Shown here: positions 22,442-33,765 of the stretch, piece by piece
Numbering within the stretch: the stretch's first letter is position 1
How the letters are laid out: each line of letters starts with the position of its first letter
Source: Eretmocerus hayati
Taxonomy: Eukaryota; Arthropoda; Insecta; Hymenoptera; Aphelinidae
Reading direction: 5' to 3'
Assembly: GCA_029851415.1 (NCBI GenBank)
Contig: CM056741.1
Span: forward strand, 146,928,522 to 146,992,521
Length of the DNA stretch: 64,000 nucleotides
Notes under the pieces: model-generated
Told to the model about the DNA's origin: nothing
The model's database searches: none
What the model saw: only the letters and a program-made list of their open reading frames with translations
Program-made: the position numbers and the translations under genes

Positions 22442-24628
22442 GCCTTTGATAAAGTACAATTTTACAACCAAACTAGGAATACAGTAATCCAATCGATGAT
22501 CTAATCAAGTCATTCATTGCCTAATTGCGCGAAATTCGATTAATCTACGTGCGTGGCAAGGGATAGATGAGGTCAAAATCCTTGCTTATTTTTGATAAAA
22601 AAGAACATGAAATTCTCAAAAGCGAGGGCCACCTGCCTCGCGCCAAAATACATCCTCGCTTTTGCACTCATGTATCGCCACACGTGGCAGCGCCAAACTT
22701 TCCTCGATAGCATTTGCGCAAACAACGCGCCCGGCTCCATTAAGTCTAAATCCACATCCAACCGATCTGCAGCCTCCATCGAATATCAAAATAACGCCTT
22801 TGCGTACGAAGATAAGCGCGATTGCCGAATGCGAAGCGATGATTATGATGATGATGTGGGATAATACGTCAGATGAAAAATCGTGGCCTTGGCAACATAC
22901 TCTCGCTTTCCGATATGATTATAGCCTATAGTACAGGCCCAAACGATCACACCGATCCAACTGATCAATGCTATGTATGCCGGTACCGATTTTCACGAGC
23001 GGTACACGCGCTCTACTCGGTATTGTGAACATTTCATTTGCACAGTTAATGCTTACTTCTGTCGAGTTTTGTTTTGAATTTTGAATTGAATTTGGCCTGT
23101 CATGATCAATATTCATTCTAATGGAGAGTATGGCTAACCTGATAGCGATGTGGTAGTCTTGCCGCTACTGTTGATACTATACTGGGTTCGTGATATGCCG
23201 ATCTGATCTGGTTGAGCGCGAGAATCGGGCGCTTCTGCTCTGCGGACTGTCGCGAGTGCGCTTGACACCGACCAGGGCTGTTTTTTCTCCCTCTTTATTC
23301 TTTCTACCCAGTCCCAGTCCCTCTCTCATGATTCTCGTTCCGCATTCGTGTAATGCATACGGGCGGCGTAAGTACGTAAGATAGTCGTGCTCGCACAAGG
23401 CCAGGAGGTAAAAAGATTCTGTCTGTCTGTTTCGATCTACCTCTTGGGCGATGGAAGATGTGCAATGTGAAATGCAGATCTGCCGGTAGGTATACCCACA
23501 GAGGAAGTTCGGGACTGAATTTCCTGTGCTGGGTGCACGTGAAGTTCTGATTGAGTGAAATATGTACATAATTACTTGTAAAGTCTAAGATTATGGGGAC
23601 CCACTTATGAATAAAAGTACCAGATCTCAAAAATAATGTATATATTGTCTGTACATTTATCACTTTAAGAAAAAAATGATTTCGATTTTTATTTTTCACG
23701 AAAAGTATCTTGTGGGAAGGAGGCTCAGTTGTGCACTTATCATAACAATATATTGTGCGCATGTCACTGATTTTCTTGAATTGTTGTACCATGTGACAAA
23801 CCAGCATTCTGGGATGAATTGAGACACTCCCGAGACAGATTTATCCAGCTGCAGCAGCATGCATGAAAGACACCGTTCAGATCGATTGGCTGCAGCAGTG
23901 CAGGCGCACTAATTACGAATGAGCTGGATTGCGTGAATGGACTGTATTATCATCGTGATCTGATGAATTTGCTGGTCTTTTTTTCTGATCAACTATGGTT
24001 GCTGTAGCTAGCGCCTTTCTGCTGTAGGATGACACCTGTCGAGGAGCATCGTATGCCATCTTCCTAGAGATATCCATAGATGCGTCTCAGATTAGCATAC
24101 TGGTGCTGCTTTGCCTCCTGTAAATTGGATCATTGAAAATTTCCATCAATGGTTGGCATTATTCGTAGAATTGCGCTATTCCAGTTTTTTCCAGATTCTT
24201 TTGGTCACGTTTCTGGGCATTGTCATCGGCCGTGGACGCAGATGGATTAACATTTTTTACCGCAGATATGAGAGGTTCAAACTTTTTTCTATTCTGTAAA
24301 CGTTAACGTAAGTTAATCTAAGGAAAAATGGAGAAAGCCATGGCTAAGGTGAGGAGAATTTTGTTCTTGTTATTAATTTTTTTTATACAGTGCAGAGAAT
24401 TTTATCCAAATTGTTCAGAACTCTCCTTGTAAACCGTGGGACCCATACCAGACCCAATTTGGGCTCCTTATGAATTCAATTTTGGATATGCTTTTGCTCA
24501 CAATGAATTCTTGTCTTTTTGGGCTAATTTCAATCAAAATTTGACAAAAAAAATCAAGATCGACATCTATCAGTAATCAATTGGAGGATCTTGGAATTCA
24601 AAATTGTACCACGAATAGCTGATGCCTC
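22442..24628. other. 5' flank of the upstream serpin; no supported gene
   Basis: This stretch should hold the promoter of the minus-strand serpin starting at 22441. Several overlapping frames of 60-167 codons exist on both strands (the longest minus, 23304-23807), but they overlap each other in different frames and show no domain. No tandem or inverted repeat was recognised. Confidence 0.4.
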
Positions 24629-25503
24629 TGGTGAAAATAAATGACCTATGATCGAATATGAACATGTTCCCGGCTAAAGCATGGTCACGTGCAACCACTT
24701 GTGGCCATGAGCATGAAGCCATGAGAGGTTGACATAGGTCTCTCTACTCAGCCTTAGGTCCTCATGCCGGAAATGAAGAGCTTCGAAGGTGACTCAAAAT
24801 ATTTGTCCCAATAAAGCTTCAGAATAAGGGCGCTCGTGGCTTTAAGAGTGCTCCCCAGTTGTTTTCAGCGCCATCGCGTTCAAAATGGTTTATTGTAAAT
24901 ATAACTCATTGAACAAACAACTTTGAGTGGATATAAGCGAAGCAGACCCGCGTGCAGGGAATTTTCCTGCAGATTCCAGAAAAAGTTCCATTGAGATCGG
25001 TACAAAATTGAGCGAGAATAGTTGCAGCAAAAATTTCTGATTGGAAAAAATGTCTGACTGTCAAAAATTTTTGCTGCAACTATTCTCGCCCAATTTTGCA
25101 CCAATCTCAATGGAATTTTTTTTTTTTATTTGCAGGAAAATCCCCCGCACGTTGGTCTGCATCGCTATCCACCCAAAATGGTTTGACTAATTAATTTTAT
25201 TTACGATAAACTAGTTTGATCGCAAGATGGCACCACCGCTATTTTTAAAAGACTGGGGAGCCCTTTTAAGCCCGAGGCCTCTACCCGAAATAGAAAAAAA
25301 AACCCTTATATGGTCAATTACAACACCTCACAGGGCTCACACTCATGTATGAACGCCTTTGTGCTTGTGCGCCCATAACCGAGTATGGATACTTTATACT
25401 TTCTTGGGTCATAATAGGTGGTTATACATAACCAGTGGTCATTGGCCACAGTCCAGACGGGAATATATTTATATATGATAATATTGTTTTTATTGGGGGC
25501 CAG
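24629..25503. mobile_element. Foldback element related to that at 15.7 kb
   Basis: The left end 'GTGAAAATAAATGACCTATG' and the right end, read inward, 'CCCAATAAAAACAATATTATC' type sequence are inverted, and inner blocks pair around a centre near 25050: 'ggctttaagagtgctccccag' with 'ctggggagcccttttaagcc', 'gcagggaattttcctgca' with 'tgcaggaaaatcccccgc', and 'gcgagaatagttgcagcaa' with its inverse. 'GATGCC' flanks both sides (24621-24626 and 25503-25508), a possible target duplication. The terminal 'AAAATAAATG.CCTATGATC' and 'TTCCCGGCTAA' motifs are shared with the composite element at 15712-16803. Confidence 0.8.
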
Positions 25504-25561
25504 ATGCCATGAGCTGTAACGCGTTAGAAACTTCCGAAGTTATGAACAGTCTTAGTGCATC

Positions 25562-26050
25562 GAATAGGCATCTTGCATTTTTTTGAAGAAAGGTTTGGCG
25601 AATTCGAGCAAATCGAGATAGATATGGTGCAATTGGGAAAAAATCCCCAAGAATTTTTTTTATCTCGCGCAAATTGTTTGAAAGTCTGATGACTTGCGCT
25701 GTGTGACGTCACTCCGACAAAGTCGTCGACTGCCGCTATTGTATGGCGTCTTGCAATTTCTTTGATCTCTCCAGAAAAAGTTTTGGCAAATTCGAGCAAA
25801 TCGAGACAAGTATTGTGCAATTGAAGAAAAAATCCTAAAAATTTTCTTTGTCTTGCGCAAATTGTTTGACAGTAAGATGACTTGCACCGTGTGACACAAT
25901 CGTCAGACTTTCAAACAATTTCCGCAAGTTGTAGACAATTTTTGGGAATTTCTTTCCAATTGCACCTTACTCATCTCGATTTACTCGAGTTTGCCAAACC
26001 TTTTTTTTGGGGGGTCAAAAAAAAATGCAAGATGCCTATTGCAAAAGTGA
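25562..26050. repeat. Three copies of a ~140-bp repeat, two direct and one inverted
   Basis: Copy 1 is about 25567-25697, copy 2 about 25745-25886, and copy 3 (inverted) about 25910-26050. Shared pieces are 'gcatcttgca', 'ttggcgaattcgagcaaatc', 'gtgcaattg' and 'gcgcaaattgtttgaaagtc', ending in 'gatgacttgc'. Copies are diverged from each other, so this is not a recent amplification. It begins directly beyond the foldback element ending at 25503. Confidence 0.8.
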
Positions 26051-26789
26051 AATTCTTGCCTGAAGATTTGACTGACAGTCGGTATAGGTAAGAAAAAAAA
26101 TCAGTAATTAAACCCGAAAGCCGTTCAACCCCTCCTCTTTTTCCTCTCACAAGTTCTCCCACAATGTTATTTTCGGTCCTGCTCAACCAAATTGACTTCC
26201 GCAATAGGTCTTTTTGAAGGATTGGATTCGACCATCTTCCAGACTTGTATATTGACCATAGAATAACTATCCTAAGCAAGCCATGGATGCTCTATACTAA
26301 TTTTTGATTTTCCCGCGCCGCGCCGGACCTTGATTTGATGAATGTACAGGATAGAGAAAATGAGTGCTTCTGTCACCGGTCTCTCAGTCAACAACTTTCA
26401 ATGTCAGCATTTTTGGAAAATCTGAATGACCTCCTCCTGCATGCCCTTATCTATTGATATTTCAATAAGGAATGGTTCATTTGGTTGATATCTATCGCAC
26501 ACAATAGGATTAATTGTCGCAAGTTGAAATTGAATTAGAACCGAGCAATTTTGCAAAATCCAATAGTGAAAGGGTTCATATGTATGCAAATCGAATGGAG
26601 GAATCAAATTTATAAAAGTCTACTCAACTATGAGGTTTCAAAAGCAAAGTTTTAAAATAGTTGCCTTTGTTTTGTCTTCCAACCATCACGGCCAGCAATT
26701 GAGATAGAGAATCGTAAATTCAAGCCAAAGAGCGCTCGGGTTATTTGAATGGAAAATTTTTAGATAAAAAGAAATGACGAAGATCCAAG
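26051..26789. other. Intergenic, nothing recognised
   Basis: No convincing ORF or repeat was seen. Its right part would include the 3' UTR of the minus-strand gene ending at 26790. Confidence 0.4.
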
Positions 26790-27356
26790 TTACTGGCACC
26801 CGTCTTTTATCTGAGCCTTTAGCTTATGTATCAAGCGTAAAACTGTTTTCAGAAATTCGCAAGAATATTTTGTTAAGTCATCGATACAAGCTCGTTCATG
26901 ACAGATAAATCTCTCCCAGAGCCTAGTCATAGAGCTTGCATATTGTGTGCTCACCTGTCCAAGTGGCAAATAACCAGGGAATCCGGTGGGCGCGTTGACA
27001 GAAAAGCTGCAGACGGGTGCAAGGCTGCATACACCCGCGGTAAGGGCCATCCCAAAGACAACTGCAAGCAAGGCATGAGCTATGAGCAGACCCGCTTTGA
27101 GTCCGTAAGCAACAAGGCCCAGCTGCCTCGGGGACTTGGAGCTGCTGTTACTGATCAGGTAACCATCTGAAGCACTTTGTATCGCAAAACCATTGCTGGG
27201 GCTCAATTGGTGCGTCCCCACTCTCATTACTGGGGTACCCACTGCATGCTTTCCCATCATGGACAGCTCGTTCTTGGATTTGGTCCCAATTGCTATGGAT
27301 TCACTGTTATTTGCGAATCCAAAAAGTATCACTAAGATGACTACCAGCCAATGCAT
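26790..27356 (-). CDS. Orphan small secreted or membrane protein (188 aa)
   Basis: I do not recognise this protein. The ATG at 27356 begins 'MHWLVVILVILFGFA', a clear signal peptide; in-frame coding extends nine codons further upstream but without an ATG. After a Ser/Asn-rich stretch comes a strongly hydrophobic segment at about residues 85-115 ('GLLIAHALLAVVFGMALTAG' and surroundings), then 'CSLAPVCSF' and a basic Cys-containing C-terminus ('ICHERACIDDLTKYSC'). The hydrophobic block could be a membrane helix or pore-lining segment. A strong donor (CAG|gtgagc) lies in frame after 'GYLPLGQ' near 26962, so the last ~57 codons may be intronic read-through. No matching downstream exon with open phase was found. 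Confidence 0.5.
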   Translation of the reverse strand: MHWLVVILVILFGFANNSESIAIGTKSKNELSMMGKHAVGTPVMRVGTHQLSPSNGFAIQSASDGYLISNSSSKSPRQLGLVAYGLKAGLLIAHALLAVVFGMALTAGVCSLAPVCSFSVNAPTGFPGYLPLGQVSTQYASSMTRLWERFICHERACIDDLTKYSCEFLKTVLRLIHKLKAQIKDGCQ

Positions 27357-27905
27357 TCTGACTTTTAGGAAGTGTTCTGACACCAGTTGCTCTTGGCAGT
27401 CAATATTAGTAACATCTGAACGCGAGTGGAGTCGAGCGAGCTCTTTAAAGCGATGAAAAGTGAACTGCTTACGTATACATTTTGAGCGGGAGAACGCCCT
27501 TATTAGCTTTTGATATTGGCAAGAGATTCAGCAGTGAGGATTAGGGCGTTGATATTTGAAATTCGCGCGTGACGTGAGATCTCGTGGGGAGAAAGCTCGC
27601 CCCGGCCTTACAAGTGAACGTACAAGTGGATTATTCACTTGTAATTTTTTCTAGAAGAATTTTCATGATTGGACTGCGGTAATGCGCTCGACAATGCCGA
27701 TTTGACCGATCCGACATGGTTGATACTCCAGCCGATACGATGTATGGATGTATCCAGCAGTGGACACTTGATATAACGAAGTCGATAAGGCAGAACTTTC
27801 ACTTCACCGAGTCGAGATTTCGCTGAGTGATGTTTCGGGGACCAGAGCGAAGCAGAGCTTCGTCTTTAGTCCACTAATGCACACCAAGTGCGAATGCTTC
27901 ACCTT
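27357..27905. other. 5' flank of the orphan gene
   Basis: No ORF or repeat was recognised. The promoter of the minus-strand gene starting at 27356 presumably lies here. Confidence 0.35.
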
Positions 27906-29866
27906 TACTGCTGCCGCGATACGATAAAAATCGATAATTTGAAGATGTCGTTATCGAACATCGACATTTCATGGCTTCTCGATGTCGTTATCGATGTCGA
28001 AAAATGTCGAACGTCAATTGTCGTTATCGTATCGACCCTCGCAATAATTTATCGACGATATTATCGATATCGCGGAGTTTTTTCAATTCTCAGTGCGAGT
28101 AGCGGTATGCCTAACATACTAAAGTTTTCCTCACGTGATTAATGGATTACCCCGTATGCTGAATGTGGCCGTGTGATCAATGTGCGAGTGTAAGTTTGTA
28201 AATACGAAACGCCAGGTGGAACCGGCACTTCAATCAGTTATATCCTACCTTTCACGCGTACTATGCCGTCATCAAAGAGACTCCGTGGAGATTCAGATTC
28301 AAGTAATTCCGATCAAGAAATTCGATCAAAAAAGAAATGAAAAAATAAACCAACAAGAGGGTATAGCCAAGCCAAGAGCTTCAACGAGCGATGAATTCAA
28401 AAATAGTGCGTGAAAGACAATAGAATCAGTGAAACGTCAAATGTGTGAAGTATGAGATTCTGCAATATTTGTTAACATGACTTCATTTGGAATTCTCGTT
28501 AACTGATCGTGCACTACTGGTACATGTGGCATATTATCCTGCCTAACATGAAGAACTCATTTGAAATGATTCAGGGTTTGGGATACCAGAAATGACTCGT
28601 TTGACATAAGATCCAATTAATTGAGTCATTTCTATTGGATCATTCTTCAAATAAGTCATTTGAATATACCGTCAAATTGGGTAACTTCGGTACAGTGGTT
28701 GCAACTTTGGTACACCTCTGAAAAATGACTTGCAGATCTGCGTTCGGCAAGGTAAATGATTCTATTGCTCTGAAACCTATCCTCCCTTCTTGGCACACAC
28801 ATAAACAATGGGCTAAACCACCGTAGATCCCGTGTGAATGATTGTAGTCGTTTATCGAAGTTTTCTCCAAAAAGGATGATTTAGCAGCGATACGCGATTG
28901 GTCCAGTTAGTATATCTGGCAAAAAGTGTTCCGGAACGATCGAACTACGGGTGTATAATGCTACATCTCCATCACATATATCACCATATTGAAGAAACCA
29001 TCGTTACGTTACAGTATTTACAGCATTTGGAATTTTAATGAATGAAAAACAGGGGAAAAAAACCATGAAAAAACGTACCAAAGTTATCCCACTCTAGGTA
29101 AGAAGCATGAGGATAGGGTAAGTTCAGTAAACCTTCCCATGAACAGATTTTTTTCATCTCATCTTGGGTCGAGTGTTGGTGTATGAGGTTTTAAAATGTT
29201 TCAAACAACTTAGAATAAGACTTCTGAACGATCAAAATTAATTCACTCGCATGGTGGTAGGTAGAATTGAGATATTCTGTAAGTGTACCAAAGTTGCCCC
29301 ATCGGGGTCTAACTTTGGTACACTTCTTCAACTGCTAATAGCTTCAGCTCAGATACATCAAATTGAACTTTGTAGCCCATCAATCGAAAGCTGAGACTGT
29401 GAGCTTGAGATTGACCACTAATAGAAGCGGATTTTGTCAATGTATGTTGGAATGCCGAGCCAAAGAAAATAAAAAGTAACGAAATCGTACCAAATTTACC
29501 CAATTTAACGCTATCCCAAATCCATGAGTCATTCCAAATGAGTCATTAATTTTAAGCAGAGTATTGTGTGATAAGATGAAATTTTCTATTCACAACTAGT
29601 TGACGACCTCACTCATTTCAATACTCTCAAAATTCATACTTCGAATGTCATTCTAGGGATGATTCTGTTCAGATTGAGGAAAATAACCTCGATATTGATA
29701 ATATCACGACATATCGCGATATAATGTCGATCGACAATTAATTTCGCTTAAGCAATGTCGTTATCGATATCAAAAACAATGAGGGTTATCGATTTCGATG
29801 TCGATATCGTTTTTATTGATATCGCGATACGACATCGACAATTTATAGATTATCGCGGCAGCACTG
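27906..29866. mobile_element. ~1.96-kb hAT-like non-autonomous element
   Basis: The ends are inverted: left 'TACTGCTGCCGCGATACGAT' and right, read inward, 'CAGTGCTGCCGCGATAATC'. Both subterminal regions are crowded with TATCG, GATATCG and 'GATGTCGTTATCGA' motifs over about 150 bp. A second, inner inverted region runs from about 28565 ('gggtttgggata') to 29522 ('tatcccaaatcc'). A short frame at 28263-28340 ('MPSSKRLRGDSDSSNSDQE') is the only protein-like piece. CAGTGCTGCC-type ends suggest hAT, but the 8-bp flanks do not match, so the superfamily is uncertain. Confidence 0.6.
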
Positions 29867-30078
29867 CTATAAGTGTGAACACCTTGCTATATATAGAATT
29901 TTCAATGCATTAGTACTGAGTTGGTACTCATCGAGGGTCTGAATTGAAGCAAACATCTCTCTGAAAAGAGTTTCAGGGAGATTTTTTAATCTTTTATCGA
30001 GGGGACCATTCAAAGTCCGCTTCCTTTATATTCGTTTAACAAATTTGATTTGGAAGATACTGCTTTTGCTTTGAATTA

Positions 30079-31943
30079 CACCGGCCGACAAAATGAAATA
30101 AGTACCCTATCCTAGAGACCGAGCTTACATATTTCTACCTACACTGGGGATGAAGGTGAACTGCAGGGTGACGGCCAGTGTTCATTCGAGATCTTTCGTC
30201 TCTCTCGCATCTCAATAGGTTACGGCACGAGTGCAGACGGAACCGAAAATCTCGATCGGTCACTGTCAGAGATTATGTTTACCTTTCTCCCGCATGTAAA
30301 GTCTTGCGCTGAATCCGAATATGACATCAGTTCCCTCCCAGATAAGCCCAAAATTTCGAGGAGATCGCAAAAAAGATTTTTTGAAGCGAGATATCGGATT
30401 TTTGACCTCGGAGTCGGGAAGGGGAGAAAATTCTACGTCCAAACACGGGCTGTTGCAGATTTTCATTTCCGACGGTGATCCTGATCCAGTAACCAGTGTG
30501 ACACTCGTGATCGAGAACTGAACGTGGTGTTTATGATCCAGAGCTCAATGTCCTACTCGTGATCCAGAACTCAATGCCGAACTCGCGATCCAGAACCGAA
30601 AATGGTATTCGTGATCGCGAACTGAACGTGGCATTCGTGATCCGGCGATCAATGTGGTACTCGTGATCCAGAGCTCAATGTGGTACTCGTGAGCCAGAAC
30701 TCAATAGAATTCTTGTGATTGAGAACTCAAGGTGGTAGTCATGACCCGGTGCTCAATGTGGTACTCGTGATTCAGAACCAAATATGATACTCGTGATCGT
30801 TAACTGAATGTGGTACTCTTGATCCAAAATCCAATGTAGTACTTGTGATCCAAAACTCGATGTGGTACTCGTGATTCAGAGCTCAATGTGGTACTCATGA
30901 GCCAGAACTCTATAGAGTCCTTGTGATTGAGAACTCAAGGTGGTAGTCGTGACCCAAAATTCGATGTGGTACTCGTGATCGAAAACTCAATGTGGTATTC
31001 GTGATCCAGATTTCAATGCGGTACTCGCGATCCAGAACCAAATATGATACTCGTGATCGTGAACTGAATGTGGTACTCGTGATCCAAAACTCAATGTAGT
31101 ACTCGTGATCCAAAACTCGATGTGGTACTCGTGGTTCAGAGCTCAATGTGGTACTCATGAGCCAGAACTCAATAGAGTCCTTGTGATTGAGAACTCAAGG
31201 TGGTAGTCGTGATCCAAAATTCGATGTGGAACTCGTGATCGAAAACTCAATGTGGTATGCGTGATCTAGAGCTCAATGTAGTATTCGTGGTTCAGATTTC
31301 AATGCGGTACTCGCGATCCAAAACCAAATATGACACTCGTGATCGTGGACTGAATGTGGTACTCGTGATCCAAAACTCAATGTAGTACTCGTGATCCAAA
31401 ACTTGATGTGGTACTCGTGGTTCAGAACTGAATGGGGTACTCCGTGATCGAGAACTTATTGCGGTACTCGTGATTCAGAATTCGTGATCGAGAACCACAT
31501 GGAGTCCTCGACCACAAGTATCACATTCAGTTCTGGATTGCGAGTACCACATTGGGTTTTAGTTCGCGAGTACCACATTGAATTCTCGATCGCGAATACC
31601 ACATTGAGTTCTATGGATCACTAGTACCGCATTCATTTCTCGGTTCGACTACCAGATTGAGTTTTGGATCATGAGTACCACATTGAGCTCTGGATCACGA
31701 GTGTCAGCGTGCTTACTGGTTCAGGATCACCGCCGGAAATGAAAATTTCCAAAAGTCCATATTTGGACGTAGTATTCCCTCCTCTTCTAGAGTCCGAGGT
31801 CGAAAATCCGATATCTGGCTTGAAAAAATTCGGAGCTGTCCGGGGGAAACTGATGTCATTTTCGGATTCAGCATATGATTTTACGTGAGAATATGTAGAT
31901 CTGGTCTCTGGCAAAAGGTACTTTTCCATTTTGTCGGCCTGTG
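30079..31943. mobile_element. TIR element with a minisatellite core (~1.87 kb)
   Basis: The outer ends are inverted: left 'CACCGGCCGACAAAATGAAA' and right, read inward, 'CACAGGCCGACAAAATGGAA', followed in both by 'GTACC' and 'AGAGACC'. TTA flanks both ends. A second pair of ~200-bp inverted arms (30280-30500 and 31710-31890; landmarks 'aaaatccgatat', 'gtccgaggtc', 'cggtgatcctga' or inverse) encloses a tandem array. The CAC...GTG ends with a 3-bp flank would fit a CMC-type (CACTA-like) element, but that is inference. There is no transposase. Confidence 0.8.
30500..31700. repeat. 26-bp minisatellite with an orientation switch
   Basis: The unit is 'ACTCGTGATCCAGAACTCAA' plus 'TGTGGT', 26 bp, repeated some forty times with substitutions and small indels. 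From 30500 to about 31500 units read in one orientation; from about 31510 to 31700 they read as the reverse complement ('accacattgagttctggatc'). Some variants recur as higher-order blocks (for example 'gagccagaactcaatagagtcc' at 30690, 30900 and 31160), indicating duplication of multi-unit segments. Confidence 0.92.
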
Positions 31944-32760
31944 TTATTAACCAATAGACGGTCGTTATTATTTGAATGATGGTATGTATTTCAAAGTCAT
32001 GATTATTTCAATCATTGAAATTTTGAGTCTGGGTCTAATAATTTTTCTGTATAACTTCCGTCCCGTTCACGGGAATGGTACCAATTGTCTACGCCTCATA
32101 GCATTTTAGTCTATGTGTATTAGAGCAATGAGACTTTGGGCCCAATACATGACCTTAGCTAGATTGAGCATCAAACTTATACAACTCGATGGACGCATTG
32201 CAAGAATAAGGATCTTCTGTTCTACTTGACAGGGTCCTACGTCCGATCGATCTACGGAAATGTATTGTCGACTCCACGAGTTCACTAGACTAACTAAGTC
32301 CAGCATTGACATACTATCATTACTGAAAAGAGTCAATTTTTCGAAGAGCTAAAAGTTTGGAAACCATTGTTGTTTCTGAAAACAATTTCCTCCGAAGCAC
32401 TTGAAACTTCTTATGGTTCGTGTTCCAGTGCATATTGGCAGTACAGCAAAGATTCTGATACAAATGAATTGATAGAAAACGCACGTGTAAACATTTTTCA
32501 TCAAGTTCGGCTATTGATATCACTGCGCGTCTAAACTCAAGCCCATTATCAGAAAAAGACCATGAACGATTCCAAGACAGAAGGACTGGAAATATCTCAA
32601 CGCATATGGGCCATTTCGGAGTATTTCGGCCACGGCCGTCACCGGCAGGTGTGGAAGAAATCCCAAATTTTTTTTTCATTACTCTAACCTAAGAATGCCG
32701 CGCTTAAATTGGATTTTAGGGTTCTCGTAATGAAAAAATATATTCGCACCTCGCTTGCAA
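31944..32760. other. Intergenic, no supported gene
   Basis: Minus-strand frames of 76 and 119 codons (32106-32336 and 32320-32679) overlap end to end in different frames and lack any domain I know. They may be remnants of an old element. Confidence 0.4.
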
Positions 32761-32836
32761 GCCCATTTTGGGCACTGGAGGACATGTCTGTCTCGCTTCG
32801 CTTGACAGACAAACTGTCCTAGTGCCCAAAATGGGC
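32761..32836. repeat. Short perfect-stem hairpin
   Basis: 'gcccattttgggcact' and its inverse 'agtgcccaaaatgggc' bound a 76-bp stem-loop whose interior also pairs ('tgtctgtc' with 'gacagaca'). It sits immediately outside the larger foldback at 32868. Confidence 0.8.
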
Positions 32837-32867
32837 TGTCGCGCTCAGTACGGAAATATACTATTTC

Positions 32868-33765
32868 CGTTAGTACAATGTTTAAATAGTACTAAAAAAT
32901 TATTTTTAGAATTTTTTCGAAGCTCCTCATGGGCCTGAGGGCCCAAGAAAGATTCATTCAAGGTCCCTTTTTAGCCTTTTTGGAAAAATCATAGCTCCGA
33001 CTGGACTCAACTTTTCTTAACGTACTTGGGCGCATTTTTTCCCTTAAGACAAGAACTTTTGAGAAAAAATAGCCCAAGATTGATTATTGAGTCTAGCGAC
33101 TTGTAGGAGCTATTTGCTGAAAGCGGACTTGAGCGATTTTTGGGGCTGCTTCAAAGTGATCCAGCTCCTACTAGACGAGTGATAATCGACTTTTACCAGT
33201 AGAATTAAATGGCCTACCCAGATTATTGTTCTATTGGATAGTATTCGTGTCGAAAATATATTCGCACACGTTTGGGGTCGAAAGAAAAAAATGATTTTCT
33301 TCAAATTGAGCTCAAAGTTTGGCATTTTCACGAAACTGCTCAACTTGTATCGACTGTAATTTCTATTAAAAGTGAGATAATTGACTTTTATTAGTGGTCA
33401 AATTGTAGGTTTTTTCAAGACCTCCAAAATGACTACTGGTAAAAGTTGATTATCACTTATCTAGTAGGAGCTAGATCACTTTGAAGCAGGCCCAAAAATC
33501 GCTAAAATTCGCTCTCAGCAAATAGCTCCTACAAGTCGCTTGACTCAATAATCAATCTTGGGCTATTTTTTCTCAAAAGTTCTAGTCTTAAGGAAGAAAA
33601 TGCGCCCAAGTACGTCCGAAAATATTGAGTCTGGTCAGGGCTATGATTCTTCCAAAATAGGCTAAAAAGGATACCTCTATACCTCAGGCCCGTGGAAGGC
33701 TTCGAAAAAATTCCAAAAAATTTTTTTTAACTTCCGTTAGAACTATTTAAACATTGTACTAACAG
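32868..33765. mobile_element. Foldback element (~0.9 kb)
   Basis: The left end 'cgttagtacaatgtttaaat' is the inverse of the right end at 33765. Pairing continues inward through 'cttgggcgcatttt', 'gcccaagattgattattgag', 'gcgacttgtaggagctattt' and 'tactggtaaaagt' to a centre near 33315. Arms are about 400 bp and visibly diverged (roughly 85-90 percent by eye). No ORF and no clear flanking duplication were seen. Confidence 0.9.

Noticed and set aside
23304..23807. 167-codon minus-strand frame
   Set aside because: No domain, no splice or signal context, overlapped by frames of similar length on both strands (for example 23177-23569).
24111..24299. 62-codon plus-strand frame with a hydrophobic segment
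   Set aside because: Too short and isolated; the hydrophobic run alone is not evidence of a gene.
30500..31700. Regular repeat array resembling a CRISPR locus
   Set aside because: Units are contiguous 26-bp copies with no unique spacers, inside a eukaryotic TIR element.
32320..32679. 119-codon minus-strand frame
   Set aside because: No recognised domain and it overlaps a second frame; possibly old element remains, but not supportable as a gene.
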